NCBI GenBank assembly: GCA_963691655.1 | Contig: OY829326.1 | Location: 73,587,235-73,651,234 of the forward strand | From: Toxonevra muliebris | Lineage: Eukaryota; Arthropoda; Insecta; Diptera; Pallopteridae | Direction: 5' to 3' | Length of the DNA: 64,000 nt | Shown here: piece by piece, positions 12,316 through 23,500 of the stretch | Position numbering within the stretch: position 1 is the stretch's first letter | Layout: each line of letters begins with the position of its first letter | Notes under the pieces: generated by a model | What the model was told of the DNA's origin: nothing | The model's input: the letters and a program-made list of their open reading frames with translations, nothing else | The model's database searches: none | Position numbers and translations under genes: made by a program

Positions 12316-13549
12316 GTTAGGAAGCGCAACCGCGTGCTGCACTTCCTAACCTTTCTTATTTTTCTCTTTCTCTATTTACCTTTTGCCTGGTCATTCTTCC
12401 TCTTCTTTTTAGCCGATATCCACATTCACAATAGTAAAAGAGTACCATTTAGTACTAGATTATACTACTGGGAATGGGGATATGGAGACTTCTGTAAGAG
12501 AGCGCAGAGGTGTATTTGTTGTAAATTTGCGGAAAAACGGGAAAACTTTGGTTCTCTCGTTTGGTTGATTTTCTGGTGAGCATTCAACGGTATGACTCCG
12601 CCATGCACTAATACAGGTACATTGCCGCCAATTCTCATACAATTGGTTGGGTCGGGGACTTTGTCCAGGGTGTAATCATGTACACCCACACATCTATGGG
12701 TATGATGATTTCCCGTTTAGAGACCAGTTTCTTGGAGAAACTGCATTGTGTCCTGCTGACATATCGGACGAAAAGGTAATGTATGTGGCTGAATATAAGT
12801 GGTACATATTTTTGCACCGTACTTACATTCAGTTCTGTGCTAGCTTTCGAGAGCGACTACCAGAATTTTTCTTTGTGCGATTCTTTTCTGTGCGAATATT
12901 TAGTGCAATTTAGAGTAAATTATATTTCTTTTTTTCAATTTTGTTTGCGTTAATTTAATCTTAAGTGTACTTTGGTATCACCAAGTCGGTTGAACCAAAG
13001 TATTTTAAGTGAAGTCGTGGTGGACCAACAGTGGTTTAAATTTAATAATTTTGAGCGCGGAGCACCGAGTCGTGGTGCATCGGAAATTTTATAATTAAAT
13101 TCTTATTTTTGTTGTGTCGCTAACTTGTAGCGACAGTGTTAGAGTAATTTTTAGCCGGGTTACTCGCGTGTTTTGTATTTTAACTTTCGGGACTTTTTCG
13201 GGTCTTTGTGCACGAATACAGAAAGGTTCATAAAACCCATTATCTCAGGGAGTACCATTTTAATTTTATTTTATATTTTTGCAGTGGTCACTTTTGGCAG
13301 TTGGTGCTAACTGCAAGTGACTATTGTGTTTGTGGGGTAGGCTTCTCCTACTAGTAACTTTCTTTTCTCTCATTTCTACTAAAATTGTGAAAGTCCCTTT
13401 GTGTGCCCGTGAGCTCAGCAGGTTGTGCGGGTGAAATTTAATTTTACATTTTGTAAAATTGTGTGGTAGCTCAGTATTGAGCTACAGAAATCGAGCGTTT
13501 TTCCAAAATAAATCTATTTTTTTTTTTTCATTTTATCGCAAACCTGCGA
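12316..13549 (+). ncRNA. Stem-loop-rich segment, candidate structured RNA
   Basis: About 1.2 kb contains an unusual density of perfect hairpins: 12316-12350 (9-bp arms, GTTAGGAAG), 12725-12743 (8-bp arms, 3-base loop), 12969-13001 (8-bp arms) and 13115-13135 (8-bp arms, 5-base loop). Further on are 13283-13325 (17 pairs including wobbles, one bulge), 13440-13460 (8-bp arms), 13466-13485 (8-bp arms, 4-base loop) and 13536-13549 (5-bp arms). Shorter ones lie between, such as 12641-12685 and 13337-13351. An AATAAA at 13507-13512 lies near the end. The overlapping short frames are not convincing as proteins. Transcription is inferred only. Confidence 0.35.
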
Positions 13550-14941
13550 CCACTTCTCCACTGAGATAGCTGGCAATGCAGAGATTGTTATCTGTTTTCG
13601 TTTACTTTAATTTTTTTTGATTGATTGTAAAGTAGAGTCGCGGTAGTTTCTATAAAATTTATACAGCGAAAGTGACGGTGACAAAATGTTCTGAGTAATT
13701 CTAAATGTCTAAGTTTTTTTGGTGAATAATCATTTTTCAATTGGGCTATTATTTCCATAGCCGTTACAACTGTAAAAAATTTACCATCGCATTTTCATCC
13801 AATAAAAGTATCAAATCCTGAAAAGAAAGTGAAACATACATTTCGAGCTTTGGTCATAAGCCAAAAAAAAATTTAAAGGGGCGAAAAAATGAAAATTCTC
13901 TTTCCTCCCCTTTGGAAATCTCAAGACCCACTAGTGCTTACTTACGTATCTGAAAATCTTTCGCGCTTTGTCAGCGTAATTGCCACAAAAGAAGTTTCAA
14001 ATTTGTCTTGTTAAAATTTAAATTTTTCTGACATAATTTTAAGTTTCCTTCCCCCTTGCTGCCGCTATTCCTGATTCAACAACATGGTCGACTATAGTTT
14101 GAATATTATTTATAATATTCCAGGAAAAAAAAAATTGATTGTTACCATGTTGACTAACAAACCAAGCGAAAATCCAAACCACTTCGACATTCTGTGGACT
14201 CAGCGTTTGTTTAACGCTGTCATCGCCTCTGCATTTCTTGTACATATGTATTTAGAGCGCGTGTTCTGATGTAACATTGAGGGGACAGTGAACATAGTGC
14301 ACCTACATACTGTGTATTTTCAATTACGTTGAACTTGAACATGAAATTGACGCGTGTTTTCATATTATTTTTCATTTTTATTTTGCATATTTCTGCATGC
14401 TTTCCCACTCTCTCTCTCTGCTCTCACACGTATGTATATTTTTCATGGAAATTTTAATTTTCATTTCCATCAGTCACACGAATTTTATGCTTGCATTGAA
14501 TTTTATTACAAAATTTTCTTTTTTCTAACTTTTCGTTCGGATTTTACTGTATACTGTGACTAATTTTAATTTTTTTTTATTGAGTTTTTGTATGGGCTGA
14601 TGTCAAGGGCTTAGCTTGGAATGAAGAATTGCTTAATAGCAGCTCCCATTTAAGAAATCGAAGCCAAACACTATGTGAAGAACGATAAGATCAATGTTGT
14701 CGCATATTTATATTTTTAGCTCGTAAGAAAGAAAAATATGGAAAGAAAAAATATTTAAAAATCGTTAAATACTAACTAACTACTTATTTTGCGGTTTTTT
14801 CCTTGCATATCGAAAACTAAATTAAAGTAGGGGTCAGAACACCTAATCTCCCCCTTTTAATACGGCTTTGGTTGTTGTACTATATTTAAATCACATAATA
14901 TATGGTATAAAAAAAAGAACTGAACTGAACCAACGCTCATT

Positions 14942-15297
14942 GAACCTGACCCAGAAAAACTATTATGATTTCCGAATTTAGCACGAAATTTTACTTAGTT
15001 TTGCTTCTGTGAAGAATTTCTTGTGAAATATTGATATTAGATATTAATAATTACCACAATAACAATAACAACTGATTAGTGCAATGACATTTAAACAAAA
15101 AACCTTGTAAATAAAAATAACAAGAATTTAGGACATATTCCAAAGTAAAAACACAACAACAACAAAAGCCGCCCAGAAACCAACGAAAGTAAAATAAAAC
15201 AAAAACGAAAACATTTTCCAAAGAACTGTACAAAAAATTACAAAAATTAAATATCATATTACAATAAAATTAAATACAAACAGAACCAACGCTCATT
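14942..15297 (+). mobile_element. Retro-insertion with 15-bp target-site duplication
   Basis: GAACCAACGCTCATT occurs at 14927-14941 and again at 15283-15297, flanking about 341 bp that become A-rich toward the right end (caacaacaacaaaag, aaaataaaacaaaaacg). A 15-bp duplication with an A-rich 3' side is the signature of LINE-driven insertion on the + strand. The source RNA is not recognised. Confidence 0.55.
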
Positions 15298-15849
15298 TAA
15301 CACGACTTGATTGCATGCATTCGTATTTTTAATCCAAAACGGCAGACGGACAGAAAACAGACATTTCCATATGTGCTCGACTCGGACACATACATATGTG
15401 TCGTCACAATTTGGCTGTCTACCTGGACATTTTACTTTGTCATGTGTTGTGTACTTCATAAACAAACCAAAAAAAAAAAAGCGTGAGAAAGACAATTTTA
15501 AATCCAGCTACTTATCATTGCATGTAAGAATTTGCTTTTCTTAGGAATTTGTTTGGAAATTTGTTGTAATGACTCAAAAAACAAAAAAGTTACCAAGAAT
15601 GTAAATGTAAAAATTGTAGGAAAATTTAAGTTTGTCATAGTGGATAACAAAAAAAAATTGTTGTAAAATGTCAATGCTTGCGACATATGTACCATATGTA
15701 GGAATACCGTTAGTTCTGGAATAGGCTCCTATATTACACAAGCTGAACAAGCTTCCTTCGCAGATCGGTCGCAGATCTGAATATAGTCTACAAATTCTAA
15801 AAAATGTAGTCAATACAAATTTCAACCAGAAAAAAGTATATGAAATGTT

Positions 15850-16114
15850 AATTCTGTGGCAATAAGGAATAACAGCTAAACTCAAAAGTCGACTAAAAAC
15901 CTGTTGCGTATTTTTCATTATAAAACCCAAAATATTGAAAGTTCTTAAATAATTATTGGTAATAATTAATATTATTAATAAAAAACTATGGAGACTGCTA
16001 AATTGCAAAAATTTTTTGAAAACTTTCAACATTTTGGGATTTATAATATAAAATACGCAGCTGGTTTTTATTTGACTTTTGAGTTTAGCTGTTATTCCTT
16101 ATTGCCACAGAATT
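15850..16114. mobile_element. Foldback element with ~92-bp arms
   Basis: The left arm 15850-15942 begins aattctgtggcaataaggaa. It is repeated inverted at 16022-16114 with a few scattered mismatches, around a loop of about 80 bp. The RNA would be a near-perfect hairpin. A 152-codon minus-strand frame crosses it but is explained by the repeat. Foldback MITE or hairpin-RNA source. Confidence 0.7.
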
Positions 16115-16299
16115 GTCTACTGAAGAATTAATAACTACTTCACCTTTCTTGAAAGAAAATTTTTTGCAGATCGCACAAAAAAATATTTAAAAATTTCCTT
16201 TGTGAAAACAGATGTTTTCATATAGTTAAGTTTACACTACACTATGAGGCCAAATCCGTTTTTAGCTAGCCAAAATTCAGAAATTTGGCTCATTCGCTC

Positions 16300-16900
16300 A
16301 TGGGGTCACTAGCAATCACTACGTGAAAAATTATAACTATTACCACGTCAACTTCCAATACAAATGAAGCCGCGAAAAGGTTATAACTTGGTATATATTA
16401 TAGATATGATCATGAAATTTAGTGCCCCTGTAAACATTATTATTGCCATATATCATTGCAAAAATTGGATAGATCGGATTATTACCACGCCCACCTCCCA
16501 TATGTGCGAAATTTTTAAAATCCTATAACTTGGAACCCATTGAAGATATAGTGATGAAATTACATATGCTAGTAAATATTAACATATTCATATATCAAGG
16601 TAAAAATTATGACGATTGGAATGTTACTACGCCTACCTCTCTATATGTGAGATTTTAAAAATAATTAATAAATAAAAAAAATTAAAATATCAGTATTTTG
16701 TGGTTATATTAATATGAGAGGTATGCGTGACTATGGTCTGATAGTTCTAATTTTTGGCATGACTTATGTCCAAGACAATATATACTAGCATATGTAATTT
16801 AGTGATTATATCTATAATGCGTTCAAAGTTATTGCATTTGCAAAATTTCACATACATTCAAATTGGAGGTAGGCGCTGCAATTGTCCGATTAAAAAGTTT
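16300..16900. mobile_element. Foldback of ~142-bp repeats: three direct, two inverted
   Basis: Units begin with taccacgtcaacttcc (16340), taccacgcccacctcc (16483) and tactacgcctacctc (16624), giving a period of about 142 bp. Each carries a cctataacttgg-type word and a gatgaaattacatatgctag-type word. From about 16690 the same words appear inverted (ctagcatatgtaatttagtg, ggaggtaggcg). The whole is a composite inverted repeat with internal tandem units, as in FB-like transposons. No coding capacity. Confidence 0.65.
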
Positions 16901-17728
16901 TTCATACAGAGTCAATAAGGCTTTAGGCTAACTCCGGATACCAATTTTAGTCTGATTATCTTTTAAAATGGGTTAAATATAACACCTTAAATAGCTACTT
17001 ATGATTAATTAAATGCTATGTAATATTATATTTTTGCTTGTTATTAGAGCTGTGGTAAAAAGTTGCAAAGCACTCATATCTTATTTTAAAGTAAATGCTT
17101 CACATAATACGATGGTTTTTATTTTCGCCCCGAAGCAAATCGGAGCTTTTTTTCTCATCCATTAAAAAAATAAAATGCTAAAAAAAAAGTTATTATTTTT
17201 TTTATCACATTTTTACGTATGAAAAAATAGTAAATTAATTTTTTATCACTTGCATTAATAGCGTAAAGTTTTTTCTTTAATATGAGACCAAAAATAAAGG
17301 TCTAGCTTTAGTATTGGCTAAAGTTATTACACTTTAAGTGCAACACATTTTCAACAATATTAAAAAACTTTTGGCATGATATTGCAACTTTCGACGGTCG
17401 CACAGCCCGATCCTTCGCCTAATTAGAATATCTTGTGTGTGGATTATGATGAGGGATATATGGAGAGTAAACCCATATATTTTTGAATTCAAACCGAGAT
17501 GGCCGATTTTCGAATTTTGGCCAGCTAGATTTTTCATAGGCCCCATAGTGCACTGTTGCAATCTAAAAGCACCCAAAATGTTTAAAATCCAGGGTTGTAT
17601 AGAGGGCACAAAATTCATCTATTTTAAGTTCATATGATGTGCATTTAAATTTTTGGATATTTGAGTTAATATTTCGTAAAGTAAAAGAAAATAATGCAGC
17701 ACAGAGAGGTTTTTGTGAAAAAAACTAA

Positions 17729-17886
17729 ATTGTGTATTAGCGAACACAAGGCAGAAGTGAAACTTCTTGTAAACTAAACGATACACAAGCAAATAACAAG
17801 CAAATGATTTTTCAATCGCTAAACTTTTGTTTCGTTTAGTTCACAAGAAGTTTCACTTCTGCCTTGTGTTCGTTAATACACAATCA
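17729..17886. mobile_element. Foldback hairpin with ~60-bp arms
   Basis: The left arm 17729-17790 (attgtgtattagcgaacaca...) is repeated inverted at 17823-17886 with about four mismatches and a loop of about 32 bases. The arms contain cagaagtgaaacttcttgt. Short foldback/MITE without coding capacity. Confidence 0.7.
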
Positions 17887-18823
17887 ATTTTTTTATTGGG
17901 ATTAATGCTAGAACAAAAATTGCAACTCTGTACCGGTAATGTCGATGACAATTGCAGCGAACTTTTTTTGTGTGCGACATCTTCATGTAATTCCTCGGAC
18001 ATTTGCGCCATCTGTATGTGAAATGTATAACTGTCATAAACTTTAAGATGGCGACGCTACACATTGTTCTTTCTGCCATATGCGTGTGTGTGTGTTATAT
18101 ATATGTTATATTGTATTAAAACTATTTATAAATCGTTTATTATATAGTTTGCTCGTGAATTCAATTACGGAATATTGATATTTAGCCCCTCATGCACATT
18201 ACTCGACAAAGTTGTGTCGCATTGCAAACTTACGCGCGACGTCACATCCGGTTGGTTTTACTCTAGAACAAGAGAAAAGAAGTTTCACTTCAAAAAAAAT
18301 ATTCACTTGGCTGAAGAACGAAGATTCTACATAAAAATTTGAATTCCCATAAGTTTGTGTAGATACATAAGAATCGAATACAGGTATTCTGATTTCCCGG
18401 GACTAAAGATTGTACCCAATTTCAGTGCTGTATTATAAATAGTTCCGGAGATAAATCCAAAAAGGTATTGAGTTTTTTGGGAGGTGCCAAACTTTTTCAT
18501 ATATAGCTTACTTTCTTGCCTGGAAAGTCTATCGAATTTAAGTCTTAAATATTACAGGAATTATAGATATAGATATATTCAAGTTTCATTTTGATACAAA
18601 AAAGCACTCTATTTTTATTAATTGCAAAATTGTTAATTATTAAATCCAAAAATATTTTGGTTAGTTTTGCAAATTGAGATTGAAAATATATTTGTAGTAT
18701 TCAATTCTGATTCCTCCTTTTTTAGGATTCGATCGCTCATTTAAAACAAGAAGAAGCAATATTATAATAACTTTTTTATGTCTTTTTTTTACAATTTTTT
18801 AAACAAAACTTGGGGAGTCTATT

Positions 18824-19852
18824 ATGGAACGATACACAATAGAAAAACGAATAAAAATCATCGAATTTTATTTTGAAAACCAACGATTAATTTGACGAAG
18901 CGTGCATAACGTGGATACTTTAATGGATAGATTGCACACACAGTGGCAACAACAAATCATCTGGTGGCTAAAAGTTCAAAACCTCCCTGGTTCCAAAACA
19001 TTAGGGATGAAAATATTCACACATTTAACACCTATTCAACTCGAGGTGTTGCAGAGGTGCAGTCCAAAGATTTTGGCCGTTTATGTACAAATTCCCATAT
19101 AAAACCCAGCTTGTGCAAGAATTAAAGCCGACAGGCTACCTAGAACGGATTACATTTGGCAATTTGTTACGACGAAAAACCGAGCAAACTCAACGCCCCA
19201 ATTTCAAATTCCAATTAACCCATTTCCAACCGCTACTATACCGCTGGGTGGAAATCAATGAAACTTTTTACAAGTGCTATAAACACGAAAAAATTTTATA
19301 TTACAATAAGTTTTTTATCTCTACAGGTTTGGTAAGGAAGGGGTAGTCGATTTTTCGGCCACTGTCTGGTTATCAATGCTTCTCACGCCCACCTGGACCC
19401 AGAAAATAAACTACGGAATATTTTTGCTTTAATACAAGTTGTCTAATATAAGTTGAAATTCGAAGAAATGATATGTTCGAGGTTTTGTAATATTTTCTTG
19501 GAGCGTTTTTTTTTTTTCGTGAAAACCACTTTGAGCGACTGTAAAAAAAATATATTAAAATACGAACTGAAACAAACCAAAAACAATTTAAGTTTAGAAA
19601 GATGTAGAATAACATATTTGCTGGCTTGCTAAGTTATATCAATTTCCCACTAACCTATAGAAAACTCGAAAGTCACTGGTTGAAAGTGGGTTAAATAGTA
19701 TTTTTAGCAAGCAAAACTGGTCTACGGGTAATCTAAAAGCAGTGCATTAGTGATTATTTCACCCACTTAGGTGTACTGTTTGGTGCGGTGTATCGTCCGA
19801 TAGGATCACTGGTCCATATTTCTTCGAAAATGAAGCAGGTCGACTGCGGCGC
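18824..19852 (+). pseudogene. rosa-like mariner-superfamily transposase relic
   Basis: The frame opens at ATG 18824 with MERYTIEKRIKIIEFYFENQ, the helix-turn-helix start of a Tc1/mariner-superfamily transposase. A later piece at about 19083-19170 reads YKTQLVQELKPTGYLERITF. A third at 19770-19848 reads TVWCGVSSDRITGPYFFENE. The same protein type recurs at 58113-58940. Frameshifts, stops and about 550 bp of unrelated sequence between pieces make it non-functional. It ends abruptly at about 19853, where the first tandem unit of the OBP array begins, so that junction is probably a duplication or insertion breakpoint. Assignment to a rosa-like DD41D group is from memory. Confidence 0.6.
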
Positions 19853-19853
19853 C

Positions 19854-20950
19854 ATCAATGGTTCTCAACATCAGATAAAGTTGGACAATTTTTTGCAAAC
19901 AGCTGTGCAAATCCAACCACTTCCGTGATTACAACAGGATGGAACAGACTTATCTTTTCCAAAAATTTCCAAACTGACGCAAACCAGTTATCCCTAGTTA
20001 TGTTTCGGTTGGTATGATAAATAGGTGTTGACAAACTCTTTAAATAGTAGCTTGGTACAGCTTCAGTTAGCTCGAAAGTTACCTTTCCGGTGCATAGAAT
20101 CGCAGTGATCATATATCCCGTTTTAGAGTTATTCATCGATATATTTTTTAGGCCATACTAATCTGGTTTTTAGGGGTTGTAGCAAATAAATGAGCACCTT
20201 CCTTTATAGCTGTTCATCTACGGTGCATTGTACGTAAGGTCAAAAATACTTGACGCACTTTTTTAAGTACATATCCTAAAGATCTGCAAATATGTCGGCC
20301 TTCGAGTGGTTTTGTAGGCGAAGCCAATGTTTTCAGCAATGCAGTCGAATCTATTTCCTTCACATCAACTTTGTTCTGTTTTAGAGTGCTAATGAGAAAC
20401 TGCAATCCTACAAAAGCTCTTATATCTTCTTTCTGAGTTTCCTTCTCATAAATTTTAGGTATTTCCACTTCTTTTTTTTTAAATTTCCGCATTTATGTGT
20501 TGCTCCAAATATTTCAGTTGAAATCGTCTGCTGGTGTATCTAGGTTTCTGGGCTCTTCTTTATAACTAGGCAAGCCGTTAACAATATTCGAGCTAATGGG
20601 ACTACCACGTGAGCTCTGCCGTTCTAGATCATTCATACTTCACCTAATTATTTAGAAAAATCAGTACCCATTTTATTTTTTTAATCTCAAATATTCTTAC
20701 CTGTATTTATTTCTGCCAGCGAAATATTTTAAAAGTTTCTTTATTGCACAAGAGCCTCATGGCTTCACCCAAAGAGACAATTTCTATACTTTCCCCAATA
20801 TTTTCAACGCAATGTTCATCGTCGCTACTTTTATATTTCAAATCTAAGGACCATGTTTTTCGCCGTCGTCGTTGTGAACTCAAATTTCGAGCAATTTCTT
20901 AGTCATTATGTTTTTTTTTAGTTATTTTCTTAAATTTCATTTAAAGTATA
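19854..20950 (-). pseudogene. piggyBac-like transposase relic, unit 1
   Basis: Read on the minus strand, 20492-20214 gives KEDIRAFVGLQFLISTLKQN, typical of the start of the piggyBac DDE domain. The block 20136-19855 gives NRNITRDNWFASVWKFLEKI, the conserved block around a catalytic Asp (DNWF), preceded by NNSKTGYMI and a tyrosine-deficient LCTGK. Upstream at about 20750-20890 is an acidic stretch with SSDDEHC, like the N-terminus of these proteins. Stops and frameshifts break it, so it is dead. It heads the first unit of the array. Confidence 0.7.
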
Positions 20951-21144
20951 AAAAACAAACAAAAACTACACAGCTTCCCATTATGGGTAAAATTTACCCG
21001 AACAAAAATTGAAGTTACCTTTTCTCCTACAAACGCAGACGTCTAATCACGACAAAGCCTAGACGTGCGTACCAAAGCGTGGTAATTTATATGTAATCGA
21101 TTTGGATTTTTTTAAATGTTCATGGTTTGCTCAGCAATTCAGAT

Positions 21145-21387
21145 TTAGTCCGTGATGGGGAGCTGAGACCTTTTTTGAAATTTCGGCGTAATTTTCAATT
21201 TCAGTGGCTCAAAATACATAGGAAAAACTTTGTCTGTTAATATTTTTCCTCGTAATAACGATTGAAATAGCTCAAAATATCGAGGAACTCTGATAAAAAT
21301 ATATATGGGATATATAGATATTTTAATAACCCCGTCTCCCCCTAAGTCAATGTTATAATTCGTAAATGTTCCTTGAAATAAAGACAA
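21145..21387 (-). repeat. Conserved flank shared by all three units
   Basis: The minus frame includes YIFIRVPRYFELFQSLLRGK and recurs at 23680-23830, where the 2.3-kb insertion splits it, and in decayed form at 30340-30440. No protein family is recognised. It is part of the duplicated block and lies downstream of each OBP gene. Its frame conservation may be passive. Confidence 0.5.
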
Positions 21388-21492
21388 AGAAATTATTTTT
21401 AGCTAGTTTAACCAAAGTTGTATAATTTTTATGTGATTTATAAATTTTATTTTAAAGTGGCAACACTGATATGAAGTGATCAATCAACACTT

Positions 21493-21933
21493 TCAAGCTT
21501 CATACTCGGTTTCATTATTCCTTCCATAATCAAATATGCATGTAAACATATTGAAAGCTTTTTCGCAATCTGTAGCTTTAACTTCTGCCTTCTGCTCAGC
21601 ATTACATACTTCAAATGCCGTTTTGTCTAGTTCTGATTCTTTACCATAAAACTCACCATTGAAAACACCATTCTTCATTAAGTTCAATTTTACAAATACA
21701 CATTTCAAATAGCATTTGAAGTTGTCGCTAGGATTTTCGAAATCACGCTTTGTTAAACTAAGGAACTCATTCAAACCGAAGTTTTCTTCTTTGGCGCAGT
21801 CGAGAGATTTGTTAACTGCTTCGTTGGCGGCGTTTGACTAAAAAGTTGAAAAACCAAACGAATTTAAGATCAAATTCCTTACCCAATTGATTAGAGTCAC
21901 CAATACAATAAAAAAAATTGAAACAATTTTCAT
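21493..21933 (-). CDS. Odorant-binding protein, copy 1
   Basis: Two exons: 21933-21883 and 21837-21493, joined by a 45-base GT-AG intron (gtaagg ... ttttag). Exon 1 encodes the signal peptide MKIVSIFFIVLVTLINW. Exon 2 encodes a 114-residue mature chain starting SNAANEAVNKSLDC. The six cysteines follow C-X27-C-X3-C-X31-C-X12-C-X8-C (residues 31, 59, 63, 95, 108, 117), which is the classic insect OBP pattern with three disulfides. The 131-residue length is normal. OBPs are secreted into sensillum lymph or other fluids and bind small hydrophobic ligands. A TATA box lies at 22041-22048 and an AATAAA at 21451-21446. It resembles the Obp56/57-type small OBPs, but I cannot name an orthologue. The acidic tail (NNETEYEA) differs from copies 2 and 3. 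The frame is intact. Confidence 0.9.
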
Positions 21934-22040
21934 TATTGTTTTTGAATAGATGAATAAAAAGCTTGCAACTTCACTGGTGAATATTTTGAACGATACTGAT
22001 TCGTGAATCGAATGAATTTTCCTCTTACATTGCTTGCTCG

Positions 22041-22048
22041 CTTTTATA
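22041..22048 (-). promoter_or_regulatory. TATA box of OBP copy 1
   Basis: TATAAAAG on the minus strand, 108 bases upstream of the ATG at 21933. A pyrimidine-flanked TTCATTCG about 33 bases downstream is a plausible initiator. The same box is present at the matching place in the other two copies. Confidence 0.65.
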
Positions 22049-22140
22049 TCATAATATACTCGGGATTTTTTTTTAATTGCATTAAATTGTTATAAATAAA
22101 TTAAGTGCTAATTTTAACGCTTTAAATTTTTTTAATTTTA

Positions 22141-22345
22141 AAATGTTTTTTTAATAACTTAAATTCGGACGACAACATTTTTAATTCTAAATGAGCAACG
22201 CCACAGACGGCAACGAGAAGAGGCGACACGGCGATATTGATCTGACTACTTTGAAGCCTGTTACTCGGAGGTTTTCGGGGTCGCGATACTGGCATCAGGT
22301 TTTGAAAATGCAAAATGGCGGAATAAATTTTAAAAGATTTGTCAG
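22141..22345 (+). repeat. Trailing repeat of unit 1 with aaaatggcgg word
   Basis: ttaataacttaaattcggac, the cgacacggcgatattgatct word and the ttactcggaggtttt/aaaatggcgg block match 27585-27815 nearly base for base. The second half is a single copy of the repeat that is tandem at 6089-6420. Confidence 0.7.
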
Positions 22346-22559
22346 GTTCGCTTGGAATTCATTGTACTTATATAAATATGTATGCCCCATACACAAAAAA
22401 AATCGTTCTTGTTGTACACCTCTGCAAATGAACCTCGTCTATTTTATGATGATTCCCAAAATATTTCTACTGTAGCGAATACCGTTCGTGAGCTGGACCA
22501 TCTTGAAAAACGTCTGACTTCATTTTTCAATTTTAAAATCACATTTTTAGGAGGAAGGG

Positions 22560-23500
22560 TTAGCGATATAGCTGTGCAAATCCATTCACTTCCGTGATTC
22601 CAACAGAATGAAGCAGCTATATTTTTTCGTAAAATGTGCAGCATAGTAAGCACAAGATTTTAAGAATCAAATGGAACTGACGTAAACCAGTTATCCATAA
22701 TTGTGTTTCGGTTGGTATGATGGATAGGTGTTAACAAAATCTTTACATAGTAGCTTAGTACAACTTCAGTTGACTCAACAATTACCTTTCTGGTGTATGG
22801 AATAGCAGTGAGCTCAAATATCCCATTTTAGAGTCATTTATCGATATAATTTCAAGGTCATACTAATCCGATTTTATGGGGTTGTAGCAAATGAATGATT
22901 ACCTTCCTTTCCCATTTAACTGCTGTTCATCTATGCTGCAATGTTCGTAAGGTGTAAAATACTTAACAAACTTTCCACAGTTCCTTCACATACACTTTAG
23001 AGCGCTAATGAAAATCAGCAATCCAATAAAACCCTTATTTCTTCCTCCTGATCTTCCTTCTTATAAATTTCAGGTATTTCCCCTTCTTCCGAAAAATTTC
23101 CCCATTTGTATGTCTAACATTTACGCCCAACATTTCGTTTGAAAACAATAGATTAAAAGCGCCTACTGGTGTTTCTAGGTGAGCTCTGTCATTCAGGAAC
23201 ATTCATATTCCATCTAATTATTTAGAAAAATCGATAAACATTTTCTTTTTTTTTAGAAGTTTCTTTATTGCACAAGAGCCACATGGTTTCATCCGAAAAG
23301 ACAATTTCCATATTTTCCTCAAATTTTCAACAGCTTTGGCATCCTCGTTTGTATAATGTTCATCGTCGCTACTTTTGTTCAAAACCTTTAGAAAAACTTG
23401 CAAAAAACCGAATAAAAGTATTGAAAAGCTTTTCATTTACGATTTTAAAACATCGATATTTCGCACCATCTCGGGTAGAATACCCCCTTAAAGCGTAAAA
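22560..23500 (-). pseudogene. piggyBac-like transposase relic, unit 2
   Basis: The minus strand of 22660-22760 carries the remains of the NRNT..DNWF block seen in unit 1, and 23218-23436 keeps SSDDEHYTNEDAKAVENLRK. It is nearly identical to unit 3 (28060-29100) but broken by stops and small indels. It duplicates the head of the array unit. Confidence 0.65.

Noticed and set aside
15574..16032. 152-codon minus-strand open frame
   Set aside because: It spans one arm and the loop of the foldback at 15850-16114, has no known motif and is Phe/Leu-rich.
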